Position numbers and translations under genes: made by a program. Below, piece by piece: positions 1 through 9,175 of a stretch of 44,198 nucleotides of DNA. The notes under the pieces are model-generated. The model ran no database searches. It was not told the DNA's origin and was given only the letters and a program-made list of their open reading frames with translations. The stretch's first letter is position 1. The number at the start of each line of letters is the position of its first letter. The DNA comes from Streptomyces lincolnensis (GTDB taxonomy: Bacteria > Actinomycetota > Actinomycetes > Streptomycetales > Streptomycetaceae), in assembly GCF_021173675.1 (NCBI RefSeq), contig NZ_JAIHON010000030.1, positions 1-44,198 on the forward strand, read 5' to 3'.

Positions 1-128
1 CCTCACCCGCCGCCGCGTCGACGTCCTGCACGCCATGCTCAAGCACAGCACCCTCTACCAACCCGGGCACCAACAAACAGCCTGACCAAGCCCACAGACC
101 TTGACCGAACAGATAGAAGCACCCCCCA
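1..128 (+). mobile_element. Right end of an IS110-like insertion sequence
   Basis: This covers the transposase tail plus about 43 bp of non-coding end. The boundary is set near 128 because the reading frame of the interrupted membrane-protein gene on the minus strand is plausible down to about that point. IS110-type elements lack clear terminal inverted repeats, so the exact edge cannot be fixed from the sequence alone. Confidence 0.4.
2..85 (+). CDS. C-terminal end of an IS110-like transposase (partial at window edge)
   Basis: An open frame enters from the left edge and stops with TGA at 83-85. The readable tail is about 27 residues and contains RRRVDVLHAML followed by LYQPG, which resembles the extreme C-terminus of IS110-family (DEDD, Transposase_20) recombinases common in Streptomyces. 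Shortly after the stop, around 98-128, a CTTGACC-like stretch runs into a C-rich CACCCCCC end, which resembles how such elements end. The catalytic N-terminal part lies outside the window, so family assignment rests on a short tail and is moderate. The downstream membrane-protein gene is broken exactly where this element ends. Confidence 0.5.
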   Translation, partial: LTRRRVDVLHAMLKHSTLYQPGHQQTA

Positions 129-129
129 T

Positions 130-953
130 GCTCATTCCGATCTGAGCGGATGCCTGTGCCGTCATGCAGAGGAGCATCGTCGCCATGCCGACCGCGATAC
201 CCGAACGCAGTGCGAGCTCCACATGGCTGCCCAGCAGTGCGTCCGCTACGAAGGCGGCTGAGGGCAAGAGGGCGAGGAAGCGTCGTTCGCCGGGCCGCGA
301 GACAGTCGATCCCGACGACGAACCACCCACAGAAGTGCGAAGAACGCAGTGGAGACGACATCGGTACGGAACCCCACCGAGGACAGACCGTTTCCGGGGA
401 TGCCACCGTTCCCGCCGCCCGAACCACCCGTTCCCGTCCCCATGCTCTGCATCAAGCCCTTGGGCAGACGTACGGTGCCGTGGCCGAGCAGCGCCGATGC
501 CGTGAACAGGACCAGGGTGGCGGCGAGTGCCCCGCCGAACCGCGCCCAGAGCAGATCGGGTGTCGGGCGGGCCCGGCGACGCAAAGGCCGGAGGAAGCCG
601 ACCGCGAGCACTATGGTCTCCAGGAACGTCAGGGGCAGTGGTAGCGCGGACACCTGCCCGCCCAGTTCGAGGGTGAGACCATCACCTGGCATATCGCCCG
701 GCGTCCCGGTCTGACCTCCGCTGGTCGCGGCCGAGCCGGAGTCGAGTGTGAGGTGACCGCCGACGGCCATGCTCAAAAGGGCCGGCACCAGCCGGGACAG
801 CGCAGTGCTGTTCTGGGCACCGAGCGCGAGTGCCGCGGTGACGCCGCAGGCCGACATCATCGCGGCCGCGGCGGTGACGGCGGCGCCGCCCTCCAGGGCG
901 TGGCGACCGACGCTGCCGCGTGGTGCGGGGACAGGCGAGGACGAAGCGGGCAT
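130..953 (-). pseudogene. Broken streptophobe-like integral membrane protein gene
   Basis: From ATG 953, preceded by GGAGGAG at 7 nt, a 235-aa frame runs to a stop at 246. It contains hydrophobic segments and a glycine-rich extracytoplasmic-looking stretch (GTGTGGSGGGNGGIPGNG). The segments MAVGGHLTLDSG and VGFLRPLRRR resemble the actinobacterial 'streptophobe' membrane family, whose members are usually near 400 aa. Around 270-330 the coding signal moves to another minus-strand frame (RRFLALLPSAAFVADALLG), which continues hydrophobic to about 130, where the IS110-like end begins. I infer a frameshift plus truncation by the insertion. Family identity is from memory of the motif pattern and is moderate; the function of the family is not known to me. 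Confidence 0.5.
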
Positions 954-1515
954 CGGAAGGCTCCTCCGAGGACGGGGGACCGGCTCATGGCCATGCCGAA
1001 CGGCGCTTGACGGGCCGGAATTCATAGAGGTCGTGCAGGGCACCCTCGTCCGGATGGACGAGGCGGTACCGGAGTGACAGCCGACAGTGGCAGTTGCTGC
1101 TGGTTGTTCACCGGGAGATCTGTGGGAGTTGGCCGAGAGGCGGAACGGCGGCGGTGTCGGATTCGTGCCGAGACGAGGGCTGGCGTGGTCCGGGATCCGC
1201 TGCCGCCTCCAGCTGAGGTTCGCCGGCTGCCGCGACATTCCCAGGGCAATGATCAGCAGAACATTCCAGCCACTGGCGGTCAGGCACCGTGCCCTGGGTT
1301 GCGACGGACCCTGTATGGCAGCAAGGGGGGTAGAGGCAGCGCCGACCGAGGCTGCGAAGCCTGCCGTAGCGCTGTGATCAGGCCACCGTCACCTGACTCT
1401 CTGTCAGTTCTCGCATTTCTCTCCCGGGTCTCCCAGTGGAGTGGGTGAGAGTCGGGCTCTGCTCGCGTCCCCCTATGGAGCCGCACCCCATGTCCCGTCT
1501 CCGCCTGAGGAAGCC
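954..1515. other. Intergenic region between divergent genes
   Basis: This 562-bp stretch separates the minus-strand membrane-protein remnant from the plus-strand glycosyltransferase. Open frames crossing it have no recognisable motif or good ribosome binding site. It must hold promoters for both directions, but I see no convincing -35/-10 pair. Confidence 0.4.
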
Positions 1516-2799
1516 ATGTCACCCACCCCGCACGGCACGGCTTTCACGCACAGCCCCGGCCGGACCGTCGCCTTCCAATCCCCTGGCGGGACCGCCCACG
1601 CCGGCTCCGGGAAGGCGAGCGTGGAGATCGTCGTGCCCGTCTACAACGAGGAACGCGCTCTGCCCGGCTGCCTGCGTACCCTGCACGCCCGGCTGACCGA
1701 GGGCTTTCCGTTCCCCTGGCGCATCACCGTCGCCGACAACGCCAGCACAGACGGCACGCTCACCGTCGCCCGCCGCCTCGCGGAGGAACTGCCTGGCGTT
1801 GATGCCGTGCACCTGGAACGCAAAGGCCGGGGCCTCGCCCTGCGCATCGTGTGGGGGTGCAGCGACGCGGACATCGTGGCCTACATGGACGTGGACCTGT
1901 CCACCGGTCTCGACGGGCTGCTGCCGCTCGTCGCCCCGCTCGCCACGGGGCACTCCGACATCGCGATCGGCAGTCGGCTGGCCCCGGGTGCGCGTACCGT
2001 GCGCGGGCCGCGCCGCGAGTTCGTCTCCCGCTGCTACAACGGAATCATCCGGCTCACCCACGGCGTCCGCTTCACTGACGCCCAGTGCGGCTTCAAGGCC
2101 GCCCGTACGGAGGTGCTGCGCCCTCTGCTGAAGGTGACCCGGGACGACGCCTGGTTCTTCGACACCGAACTCCTGCTGCTCGCCGAGCACAACGGGCTGC
2201 GCGTCCACGAGGTGCCGGTCGACTGGGTGGAGGACGTCGACACCAGGGTCGACGTGGTGAGCACGGCTACCGATGACCTCAAGGGCCTGTGGCGGATGGC
2301 GCGGCTCAAGGCCTCCGGCGCCGCCCGTGTCGAACTGCCCCGCCGCCCCGCACCGGCCGCCGAGCACCCGGACGCCGTTCTCGCGCCGCCCACGGGGCGG
2401 GGCGTGCTGTCGTGGGAGGTCGGCTGCTTCATCGCGATCGGCATCGCCTCCACCATCGGGCAGGCGCTGCTGTACTGGTTGCTGCGCGGCTGGTGGCAGC
2501 CCGCTGCCGCCAACCTGGTGTCGCTGCTGATCCTGACGGTGCTGAACACCGAGGCGAACCGCCGTCTCACCTTCCGGAAGGCCGCAACCCGGCCCGCGCG
2601 GGCGCATCTGGGCGCGGGCGCCCTGTTCGTACTCGGCTACCTGGTCACCTCCGGAGCGGTGCTGTGGTTCAAGCACACCGACCCCGGGGCCTCGGCGGCC
2701 GCCGAGACCGCCGTCCTGGCCGCCGCGTCCGTCGCGGTCACCGCCGTCCGCTTCGCCGTGCTGCGGCTCGCTGTCTTCCGCCGCAAGACCACCGCCTGA
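1516..2799 (+). CDS. Glycosyltransferase family 2 fused to a GtrA-like membrane domain
   Basis: The 427-aa protein has two parts. Residues about 36-250 form a GT2 (DPM1-like) domain with VEIVVPVYNEE, VADNASTDGT and the metal/nucleotide-sugar motif MDVDLS near residues 124-129. Residues about 295-427 form a GtrA-like domain with four hydrophobic helices (VGCFIAIGIAST, ANLVSLLILTVLNTEANRRLTF). Such fusions are thought to move a sugar from a nucleotide donor to a polyprenyl phosphate and help flip or deliver it across the membrane. I chose ATG 1516 because GAGGAA sits just upstream; an in-frame GTG at 1441 would add 25 low-complexity residues. The GT39 enzyme 46 bp downstream would be the natural user of a lipid-linked sugar, so the two probably act in one cell-envelope glycosylation step. 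The actual sugar is unknown. Confidence 0.85.
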   Translation: MSPTPHGTAFTHSPGRTVAFQSPGGTAHAGSGKASVEIVVPVYNEERALPGCLRTLHARLTEGFPFPWRITVADNASTDGTLTVARRLAEELPGVDAVHLERKGRGLALRIVWGCSDADIVAYMDVDLSTGLDGLLPLVAPLATGHSDIAIGSRLAPGARTVRGPRREFVSRCYNGIIRLTHGVRFTDAQCGFKAARTEVLRPLLKVTRDDAWFFDTELLLLAEHNGLRVHEVPVDWVEDVDTRVDVVSTATDDLKGLWRMARLKASGAARVELPRRPAPAAEHPDAVLAPPTGRGVLSWEVGCFIAIGIASTIGQALLYWLLRGWWQPAAANLVSLLILTVLNTEANRRLTFRKAATRPARAHLGAGALFVLGYLVTSGAVLWFKHTDPGASAAAETAVLAAASVAVTAVRFAVLRLAVFRRKTTA

Positions 2800-2845
2800 C
2801 CCAAGCTGCGCCATCGAGACTTCTGACGAGAGCTGATTCCCTTCC

Positions 2846-5113
2846 ATGAACGAGTCCCACCGGGCCCTGTCCGTCACCCCAGTGTCTGACGGTCTCTCGG
2901 AAACTCCTCCTCGCTCCCTGCCCGCCTGGGCGGCGCCGGCCGCTCTCGGCGTGATCCTGCTCGTCGCAGCCGTGCTGTACGGCTGGGCGCTCGGCTCGTT
3001 GGGCTGGGGCAACAGCTACTACTCCGCGGCCGTGAAGTCGATGGGGAAGAGCTGGACCTACTTCCTCTTCGGCTCCTACGACCCGGCCGGGGTCGTCACT
3101 GTCGACAAGCCACCGGCCGCGCTGTGGCCCCAGGTCATCAGCAGCAAGATCTTCGGGCTGCACGGGTGGGCGCTGATCCTTCCGCAGGTGATCGAGGGCG
3201 TGGCCGGCGTGTTCGTGCTGCACCGCACCGTGCGCCGCTGGGCAGGGGAGCAGGCCGCACTGCTCGCCGCCCTGGTGATGACCCTCACCCCCATCACCGT
3301 GGCCATCAACCGGGACAACAACCCCGACACGCTGCTCGTCCTGCTGCTGGTGTCGGCGGCGTACGCGCTCACCCGTGCCCTGCAGGCAGAGGGCCGGGCG
3401 GCGACCTGGTGGCTGTGCGCGAGCGGGTTCCTGATCGGGTGCGGCTTCCTCACCAAGATGCTCGCGGCCTGGATGGTGGTGCCCTCGTTCGCCCTCGCCT
3501 GGCTGGTGGCGGGGAGCGGTGCCTGGGCCGCGAGGGTCGGGCGGCTGCTGGGCGCGGGAGCCGTCCTGGTGGCGTCGTCCCTGTGGTGGGTTGCGATGGT
3601 GGCGCTCTGGCCGGGGGACCGGCCCTACATCGGTGGCAGCGAGAACGGGTCGGCCTGGGACCTGGTGGTCGGCTACAACGGACTCGGCCGGGTCTTCGGC
3701 TCCAGCGACGGCTCGTCGCAGGCCATGGCTGGCATGGGTGGGGGATTCGGCGGCGAGGCGGGTCTCGGCCGCATGTTCAACACCCAGGTCGGCGGGCAGA
3801 TCAGCTGGCTGCTGCCGACCTGCGCCGTAGCCTTGGCGCTCGCGGTGGTGTGCACAGTCCTGTACCGCCGCGGGCGACTGGACCAGTCCGGCGTGCTGCC
3901 CGCCTCGGGTTGGCTGCTGTGGGGGAGCTGGCTGATCGTGTGCGTGGCCGTGTTCTCCACGCAGAAGGGCATCTTCCACCCGTACTACACCACCCAGTTG
4001 GCCCCGGCGATCGCCGCCCTGTGCGGTGGGATGCTGGCCACCCTGATCCGTGTTCACCGGGCCGGTGTGGCGTGGGCTGTCTGGGCCGGCGCGGCGGCCG
4101 TGGCGGTGACGGTCGGCTGGGCGATGGTTCTCGTCCGCCGTACGCCGGACTGGAACGGGTGGCTGATCTGGCCCGTGCTGCTGATCGGCTGCGCGGCGAT
4201 CGCACTCCTTCTGTCCCGGCGCGGTGGCAACCTGCTCCTGGCCGGGGCGGCTGCCGCGGTGGTGTCCATGCTCGTGGCACCTGGGGCGTGGGCGGCGAGC
4301 GTGTCGGCTTCGTCGGGTTCGTCGAATCTCATGGGCGGCGCCAACCCGACAGCGGGACCGAGGAGTTCGCTGTCGGCCTTCGGATTGTCTGGCATACCTG
4401 GGCAGGGCTCGTCTGGGAATCAGGGGTCGTCGGGAATGCCTTCCGGGATGCCCTCGGGTATGGAGGGTTTCCCGGGCGGGGGTTCCGACTCGGGGCAGCA
4501 GAACGGGCAGCCGTCCGGGGGGATGCCGTCGGGGATGCCCGGTGGTGACCAGGGCGGTATGCCGAGCGGCCTCCCCAGCGGCATGCCCGGTGTGTCCGAT
4601 GGCTCAGGATCGGCTTCTGGCGGTCTTCCCGCTTTCCCCGGCGGATCCGGCGCGATGTCCGGCGGATTCGGTGGTTCCAGCGGCTCGGCACTCACCTCCG
4701 ACCAGCGCAAGATGCTCGACTACGCCGTGAAGCACTCACCGAAGGCCCGGATCAAGCTCGCTGTGTCAGGCGGCGCCAACGCCACCAGCGCGTTCATCCT
4801 GAACAGTGACGAGACGGTGATCGGCATGGGCGGCTTCATGGGCTCCGACGACGCGCCCTCGGTCGCCCAGCTGAAGAAATGGACCGGGAACGGTGAGCTG
4901 CGCTACATCGTTGGATCGGACAACGCCGGCGGTGGAGCGATGACGAGGCCCGGCATGTCACAGGAGAACGCCACTGGCCGCTCGGAGTGGATCTCCAAGA
5001 ACTGCACCAAGGTCTCGGCGTCGGCGTACGGAGGCAGCACGACGTCTCAGCAGGAGACGGGTAGTGAGGTGCTCTTCGGTGCCTCGGTGCTCTACGACTG
5101 CGCCGCTCGGTGA
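2846..5113 (+). CDS. GT39-family (PMT/ArnT-like) membrane glycosyltransferase with a Gly/Ser/Met/Pro-rich linker
   Basis: This 755-aa protein begins with a transmembrane helix, then a first loop with SYDPAG and TVDKPPAALWPQ, the position of the acidic catalytic motif in PMT/ArnT enzymes, followed by many transmembrane segments up to about residue 480. Family members transfer a sugar from a polyprenyl-phosphate carrier to protein or envelope acceptors outside the membrane. Residues about 490-615 are an unusual low-complexity stretch built of GMPSGMPSGM-like units. A folded C-terminal domain of about 130 aa follows (YAVKHSPKARIKLAVSG, IVGSDNAGGG) and is probably extracytoplasmic. It lies downstream of the GT2/GtrA gene with a 46-bp gap and ahead of a regulator/kinase pair, all on one strand. 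The acceptor is not deducible. Confidence 0.8.
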   Translation: MNESHRALSVTPVSDGLSETPPRSLPAWAAPAALGVILLVAAVLYGWALGSLGWGNSYYSAAVKSMGKSWTYFLFGSYDPAGVVTVDKPPAALWPQVISSKIFGLHGWALILPQVIEGVAGVFVLHRTVRRWAGEQAALLAALVMTLTPITVAINRDNNPDTLLVLLLVSAAYALTRALQAEGRAATWWLCASGFLIGCGFLTKMLAAWMVVPSFALAWLVAGSGAWAARVGRLLGAGAVLVASSLWWVAMVALWPGDRPYIGGSENGSAWDLVVGYNGLGRVFGSSDGSSQAMAGMGGGFGGEAGLGRMFNTQVGGQISWLLPTCAVALALAVVCTVLYRRGRLDQSGVLPASGWLLWGSWLIVCVAVFSTQKGIFHPYYTTQLAPAIAALCGGMLATLIRVHRAGVAWAVWAGAAAVAVTVGWAMVLVRRTPDWNGWLIWPVLLIGCAAIALLLSRRGGNLLLAGAAAAVVSMLVAPGAWAASVSASSGSSNLMGGANPTAGPRSSLSAFGLSGIPGQGSSGNQGSSGMPSGMPSGMEGFPGGGSDSGQQNGQPSGGMPSGMPGGDQGGMPSGLPSGMPGVSDGSGSASGGLPAFPGGSGAMSGGFGGSSGSALTSDQRKMLDYAVKHSPKARIKLAVSGGANATSAFILNSDETVIGMGGFMGSDDAPSVAQLKKWTGNGELRYIVGSDNAGGGAMTRPGMSQENATGRSEWISKNCTKVSASAYGGSTTSQQETGSEVLFGASVLYDCAAR

Positions 5114-5141
5114 ACGGCAACAGAACGGACCGCACAGCACG

Positions 5142-5885
5142 ATGACAGAGCAGCCCGGGGACAGGGCGCGATACAGGCTCCTCGTGGTCGAGGACGAACC
5201 CAGCATCCGCACCCTGTTGGAGTCCACCCTCCGGCTCACCGGATACGAGGTGAGCGCCGCGGAGAACGGCCAGTCCGCCCTCGTCGAGATCCAACGGCGG
5301 GAGCCGCACCTGGTGCTGCTCGACGTGATGCTCCCCGACCTGGACGGCTTCGAGGTCACACAACGATTGCGGGCGGCCGGAAACGACGTACCCGTGCTGT
5401 TCCTCACCGCCCGCATCGACGTCGACGACCGCATCACGGGGCTGAGCTCCGGCGGCGACGACTATGTCACGAAGCCGTTCCACATCGACGAAGTGCTGCT
5501 CCGCATCGAGGCCATCCTGCGCCGCACGGTCGTCCAGGGTTCGGAACCGCTCATTGCGGAGACCGTGCTGCGTTACGCCGACCTTGAGCTCGACGAGGGC
5601 GCTCACGAGGTGCACCGCGCCGGGCACTACGTTCCGTTGTCGCCGACCGAGTTCAAGCTGCTCGCCTATCTGATGGCCAACCCGGGCCGGGTCCTGACCA
5701 AGGCTCAGATTCTCGATCACGTGTGGAGCTACGACTTCGCCGGAGATGCCCGGATCGTCGAGACGTACGTGAGGTACGTGCGCAAGAAGGTCGACCGCCT
5801 CGGGCCGCCACTCATCCACACGGTGCGCGGCATCGGCTACTGCCTGCGGCTGCCGCGCGAGCCGGGTGGGACGGCGGAGCCGTGA
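5142..5885 (+). CDS. OmpR/PhoB-family response regulator
   Basis: 247 aa. The receiver domain shows the acidic pocket VVEDEP, the phosphoacceptor Asp61 in LLDVMLPDLDG, and the conserved TKPF lysine near residue 111. The C-terminal winged-helix domain ends with VRYVRKKVDRLG and IHTVRGIGYCLRL, typical of OmpR-type DNA binding. Start ATG 5142 places MTEQPG ahead of the receiver; the Shine-Dalgarno sequence is weak, so a slightly different start is possible. Its stop overlaps the GTG start of the histidine kinase by 4 bp (GTGA), so the two are translationally coupled partners. It lies only 28 bp after the glycosyltransferase, suggesting that the pair senses envelope state and is co-transcribed with envelope genes. 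Confidence 0.92.
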   Translation: MTEQPGDRARYRLLVVEDEPSIRTLLESTLRLTGYEVSAAENGQSALVEIQRREPHLVLLDVMLPDLDGFEVTQRLRAAGNDVPVLFLTARIDVDDRITGLSSGGDDYVTKPFHIDEVLLRIEAILRRTVVQGSEPLIAETVLRYADLELDEGAHEVHRAGHYVPLSPTEFKLLAYLMANPGRVLTKAQILDHVWSYDFAGDARIVETYVRYVRKKVDRLGPPLIHTVRGIGYCLRLPREPGGTAEP

Positions 5886-7417
5886 GCCGGCTGCTGCCCC
5901 GAATCCCCGGGTCCCTGCGGCGGCGCCTGATCCTGGCGGCGGCGCTGCTGGCGACGGTCGCCGTCGCCGTCTCCCAGCTCATCGGGTTCTTGGTGCTGCG
6001 CTCATGGCTGTTGGACCGGGTCGACCAGCAACTGGCCGACTTCCACCCACCCGGACCGGCTTACTTCGAGGCTCTCAAGGACAACAACCCCGGGGACCGT
6101 CCCGACGTCCTGCCCTCGGACTTCCGTGTCTACTTCTACGACGGCTCCGGTCGGCGGATGGCCGTGTCGCTCGGTGCCGACGGCAAGCCAGGTCCACGGA
6201 TCGGGGATTCGGTGGCGCAGCTCGGTCTGCACGTCGGCCGTCCAGGGACGGTGGCATCCGTCAGCGGCGACAGCCGGTGGAGAGTTCTGCTGAGTTCCGG
6301 TCCGCAGGACATGCACGCCGTGGTGGCTCTGCCGCTGGACACCGTCGACGCCACCACGTCCAAGATTCTCTGGCTGAACGCGGTGTTGCTGGTGCTCACC
6401 GTCGCCGCCCTGCTCGCGCTGGGCCGCTGGGTGGTACGGCTGGGCCTGCTCCCGCTGACTCGTATGGAGCACACCGCCGAGCGCATCGGAGCGGGGCAAC
6501 TGGATCTGCGACTCCCCGACATCGATGCGCGCACCGAGATCGGCCGGCTCGGCCGGGTGCTGAACTCCATGCTGGAGAGGCTGCAGTTGGCGCTTCGTGA
6601 ACGGGAGACATCCGAGGCGCGCATGCGACGTTTCGTCGCCGACGCCGGCCACGAACTGCGCACTCCACTCACCGCCATCCAGGGCTACGCACAGCTCGCA
6701 CTCCTCCGGGAGCGCCTGTCGGCCCATGAGCAGACCGAGACCCACCAGTTGATCGCCCAGAACGCGGAGCGGATGGGTCTCCTCGTCGACGACCTCCAAC
6801 TTCTCGCCCAGTTGGACAGGGAACCGTCGTACGACAAAAACCCGGTGGACCTGCTCTCCCTGGCGGCGGACGCCGTGCGGACCGCCGCCCTGCACGGGGC
6901 GAGCCATCCGGTCGATCTGGGCCCCCTGTCGGACCCGGCGGGCAACGGCGAACTGGATGTGGTCGAGGCCGTCGGCGACCCCCATCGGCTGAGACAGATC
7001 GTCGACAATCTACTGTCCAACGCCCGTGTCCACACCCCGGCCGGCACTGCGGTCCACGTCAGGGTGGGTGAGACCCGGGTGGGCGTGAACACCTGCGGAT
7101 CCGACCGCCCGGGGGTCGTTGGCGCGTCACCACCCCTGCCGGACGGTACGCCTGCCGGCGTGGTGGAAGTAGCGGACGAAGGGCCCGGGCTCACGGCCCA
7201 GGACGCCAAGCACGTCTTCGAGCGCTTCTACCGTGCTGACCCTTCCCGCTCCCGCACCCACGGTGGTAGTGGCCTGGGCCTCTCGATTGCCGCCGCGGTC
7301 GCGGAAGGCCACGGTGGCCGCCTCGAACTCGACACCGCGCCGGGCAGAGGATGCACCTTCCGCCTTGTCCTCCCCGCGGGGCGTTCGGACGGGCGATCCA
7401 GCGGCGTCTCCGGCTGA
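5882..7417 (+). CDS. Two-component sensor histidine kinase
   Basis: 511 aa from a GTG start that overlaps the regulator's TGA. A transmembrane helix at about residues 15-37, an extracytoplasmic sensor region of roughly 120 aa, and a second helix near 160-182 are followed by a HAMP segment. The H-box ADAGHELRTPLTAIQGY carries the phospho-accepting His257; DNLLSNARVHTP is the N-box, DEGPGL a G-box, and GGSGLGLSIAA completes the ATPase lid. An insertion-like stretch before the G-box (TCGSDRPGVVGASPPLPDG) makes the ATPase domain somewhat longer than usual. It should phosphorylate the adjacent OmpR-type regulator. The signal is unknown; the convergent gene downstream is not part of this operon. 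Confidence 0.92.
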   Translation: MSRLLPRIPGSLRRRLILAAALLATVAVAVSQLIGFLVLRSWLLDRVDQQLADFHPPGPAYFEALKDNNPGDRPDVLPSDFRVYFYDGSGRRMAVSLGADGKPGPRIGDSVAQLGLHVGRPGTVASVSGDSRWRVLLSSGPQDMHAVVALPLDTVDATTSKILWLNAVLLVLTVAALLALGRWVVRLGLLPLTRMEHTAERIGAGQLDLRLPDIDARTEIGRLGRVLNSMLERLQLALRERETSEARMRRFVADAGHELRTPLTAIQGYAQLALLRERLSAHEQTETHQLIAQNAERMGLLVDDLQLLAQLDREPSYDKNPVDLLSLAADAVRTAALHGASHPVDLGPLSDPAGNGELDVVEAVGDPHRLRQIVDNLLSNARVHTPAGTAVHVRVGETRVGVNTCGSDRPGVVGASPPLPDGTPAGVVEVADEGPGLTAQDAKHVFERFYRADPSRSRTHGGSGLGLSIAAAVAEGHGGRLELDTAPGRGCTFRLVLPAGRSDGRSSGVSG

Positions 7418-7495
7418 TCGCCGCCGGTCCTGCCACTGTGCGCCGGCCCGCCGGTGGGTGGCGAAGAGGGGGACCCTGATGTACCCAGGCCCTGC

Positions 7496-9175
7496 TCAGT
7501 CACTTCGCTCGGGTCGCCGCCCAGCCGTGCGTCCAGTTGCTACCGCTGTGGCGGCCGTCCGCCCGACGAGCAGGACAGCGCTGGTGACCGATGCGTCCTC
7601 TGCCTGGTGTCTGTGGGCTCGACGGTGCCCCACGAGGCTGCCCGCCCATCCCAGCAGGAAGGCGGCCGGGACGGAGACCAGAACCGGGGTGCTGTGGTCG
7701 AACCAGGCGAAGTCCGCGTTCGGCAAGAAGGCCTGAGAGCTGCCTGAGGCGGAGGGCGAGGACACGGCAAGGCCGCCACTCAGGATGATTCCGCCGTACA
7801 CGGCCCACAGCAGCCCCGTTCGGTTGAAGCGGTCCCAGTAGAACGTGTAGAGCAGAACGGGGGCCACGGTCGATGCGGCCACTGCCATGGCGAGCTGAGC
7901 CAGGAAAGCGGTTGAGCGTCCCTGCGCCAGTACGGCGAGCAGGATGCCGAGGACGCCGAAGAGCAGGACGGCTATGCGCGCCACCATCAGTTCACGCGTG
8001 GGGTCGGACTGCCTGCGCTGAACGAGATGGTGGTACGTGTCCCGGGCCAGGGCGGCGGCCGCTGCCAGCGTGGTGGCGCCCACGACGGCGAGCACGCTGA
8101 GAAAGATCGCGCAGGCGAGCGCGGTGAAAAGCAGACGGCTCATGCCACTTCCCAGCCGGTCGTCCAGACTGCTGGCCACGAGCATCAGGGAGTCGTCCGC
8201 ATTGGACTGCCCGGAGAGAATGGTGTCAGCACCGACTCGGGCCGATGCCCCCATGCCCAGAATGACCACGGTGACGCACACGAGCGCGACGACACCGGTC
8301 GCGTACCGGACGGAGCGGCGTGCTGTGGCGGTGTCCCTTGCCGCAGAGACGCGGCTGAGGACGTGAGGCATGCAGACGCCGCCCAGGACGGTCATGACCT
8401 GGCCCGCGGCAATGTCCAGACGTGGTGTCGGTCCGACGTTGATGAGGCCACCGGTACTCAGATACCGGCCGGGACGGATGCTGTGCGCGTCCGCGGCGGT
8501 GAGCAGGGAGCCGACATCTCCGTGGAAGAGGCGGAGCACGGCCAAGGACGCGAAGATCATGGCCGCGAGCGTGACGGCAGCGGCGATCACCTGTATGACG
8601 GTGAGCCCCTTGGCGCCGCTGAGCATGCCGCAGGTGACCACCAGGCCTCCGATGAGCACGGTGCACATCTGCTGCACCCCGATGCCGGAAAACCCGAGGA
8701 ATGCCGCGGTGACGTTTCCGGCGGCCATGAGCTGAGCCACGAGGTACGGAGCGGTGACCGCGAGGGTGACCACCGCGGCGGCCACCCGAGGCGCGGTGCC
8801 CGGCGCCCGGAGCGAGAAGAGGTCGCCGAGGGTGAGGGAGCCGCTGAGCTGCAGAGGGCGTGCCAGCAGAAGGAGGACACCCATCGACAGAAGCACGCTG
8901 GTCGCGGCGGTGATGCCGTCGAAGCCGACGGTTGCCACCACACCGGTCACGCTGAGCAGCAAAGATGTCGAGACATAGCATCCCGCCAAGGCCAGGCCGT
9001 TCTTCAACGCCGAACCCTGCCGGTCACCGATGTAGAACTCCGACGGAGAGTCTCCGCGCAGGCCCGCGAAGACCGAGCCGAAGAGGGCGAGGACCATGAA
9101 GAGCATGAAGGAGCTGAGGACCAAGGCGTAGGGATCATCGGCCGCCGCCGCGAGGAAGGTGCTGCTGTGATTCAT
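7496..9175 (-). CDS. Sodium:solute symporter (SSS family, acetate/monocarboxylate permease-like)
   Basis: A 559-aa polytopic membrane protein with about 13 hydrophobic helices. It starts with an extracellular-type N-terminus, then LSSFMLFMVLALFGSVFAG and EFYIGDRQGSALKNGLALAG, the pattern of ActP-like members of the SSS family, which import small organic anions with Na+. Start ATG 9175 has GGAGGG at 6 nt upstream. The start overlaps the stop of the small upstream gene by 4 bp (ATGA). Pairing with a DUF485-like protein is the classic arrangement for acetate-type symporters. The C-terminal tail of about 45 residues is Ala/Arg/Thr-rich and polar. Being next to catabolic genes, it could import their substrate, but that is inference. 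Confidence 0.88.
   Translation of the reverse strand: MNHSSTFLAAAADDPYALVLSSFMLFMVLALFGSVFAGLRGDSPSEFYIGDRQGSALKNGLALAGCYVSTSLLLSVTGVVATVGFDGITAATSVLLSMGVLLLLARPLQLSGSLTLGDLFSLRAPGTAPRVAAAVVTLAVTAPYLVAQLMAAGNVTAAFLGFSGIGVQQMCTVLIGGLVVTCGMLSGAKGLTVIQVIAAAVTLAAMIFASLAVLRLFHGDVGSLLTAADAHSIRPGRYLSTGGLINVGPTPRLDIAAGQVMTVLGGVCMPHVLSRVSAARDTATARRSVRYATGVVALVCVTVVILGMGASARVGADTILSGQSNADDSLMLVASSLDDRLGSGMSRLLFTALACAIFLSVLAVVGATTLAAAAALARDTYHHLVQRRQSDPTRELMVARIAVLLFGVLGILLAVLAQGRSTAFLAQLAMAVAASTVAPVLLYTFYWDRFNRTGLLWAVYGGIILSGGLAVSSPSASGSSQAFLPNADFAWFDHSTPVLVSVPAAFLLGWAGSLVGHRRAHRHQAEDASVTSAVLLVGRTAATAVATGRTAGRRPERSD

Noticed and set aside
1519..3012. Long minus-strand open frames opposite the glycosyltransferase genes
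   Set aside because: They are rich in Gly, Arg and Gln, have no motif, and lie exactly opposite strongly supported genes; typical antisense shadows of high-GC DNA.
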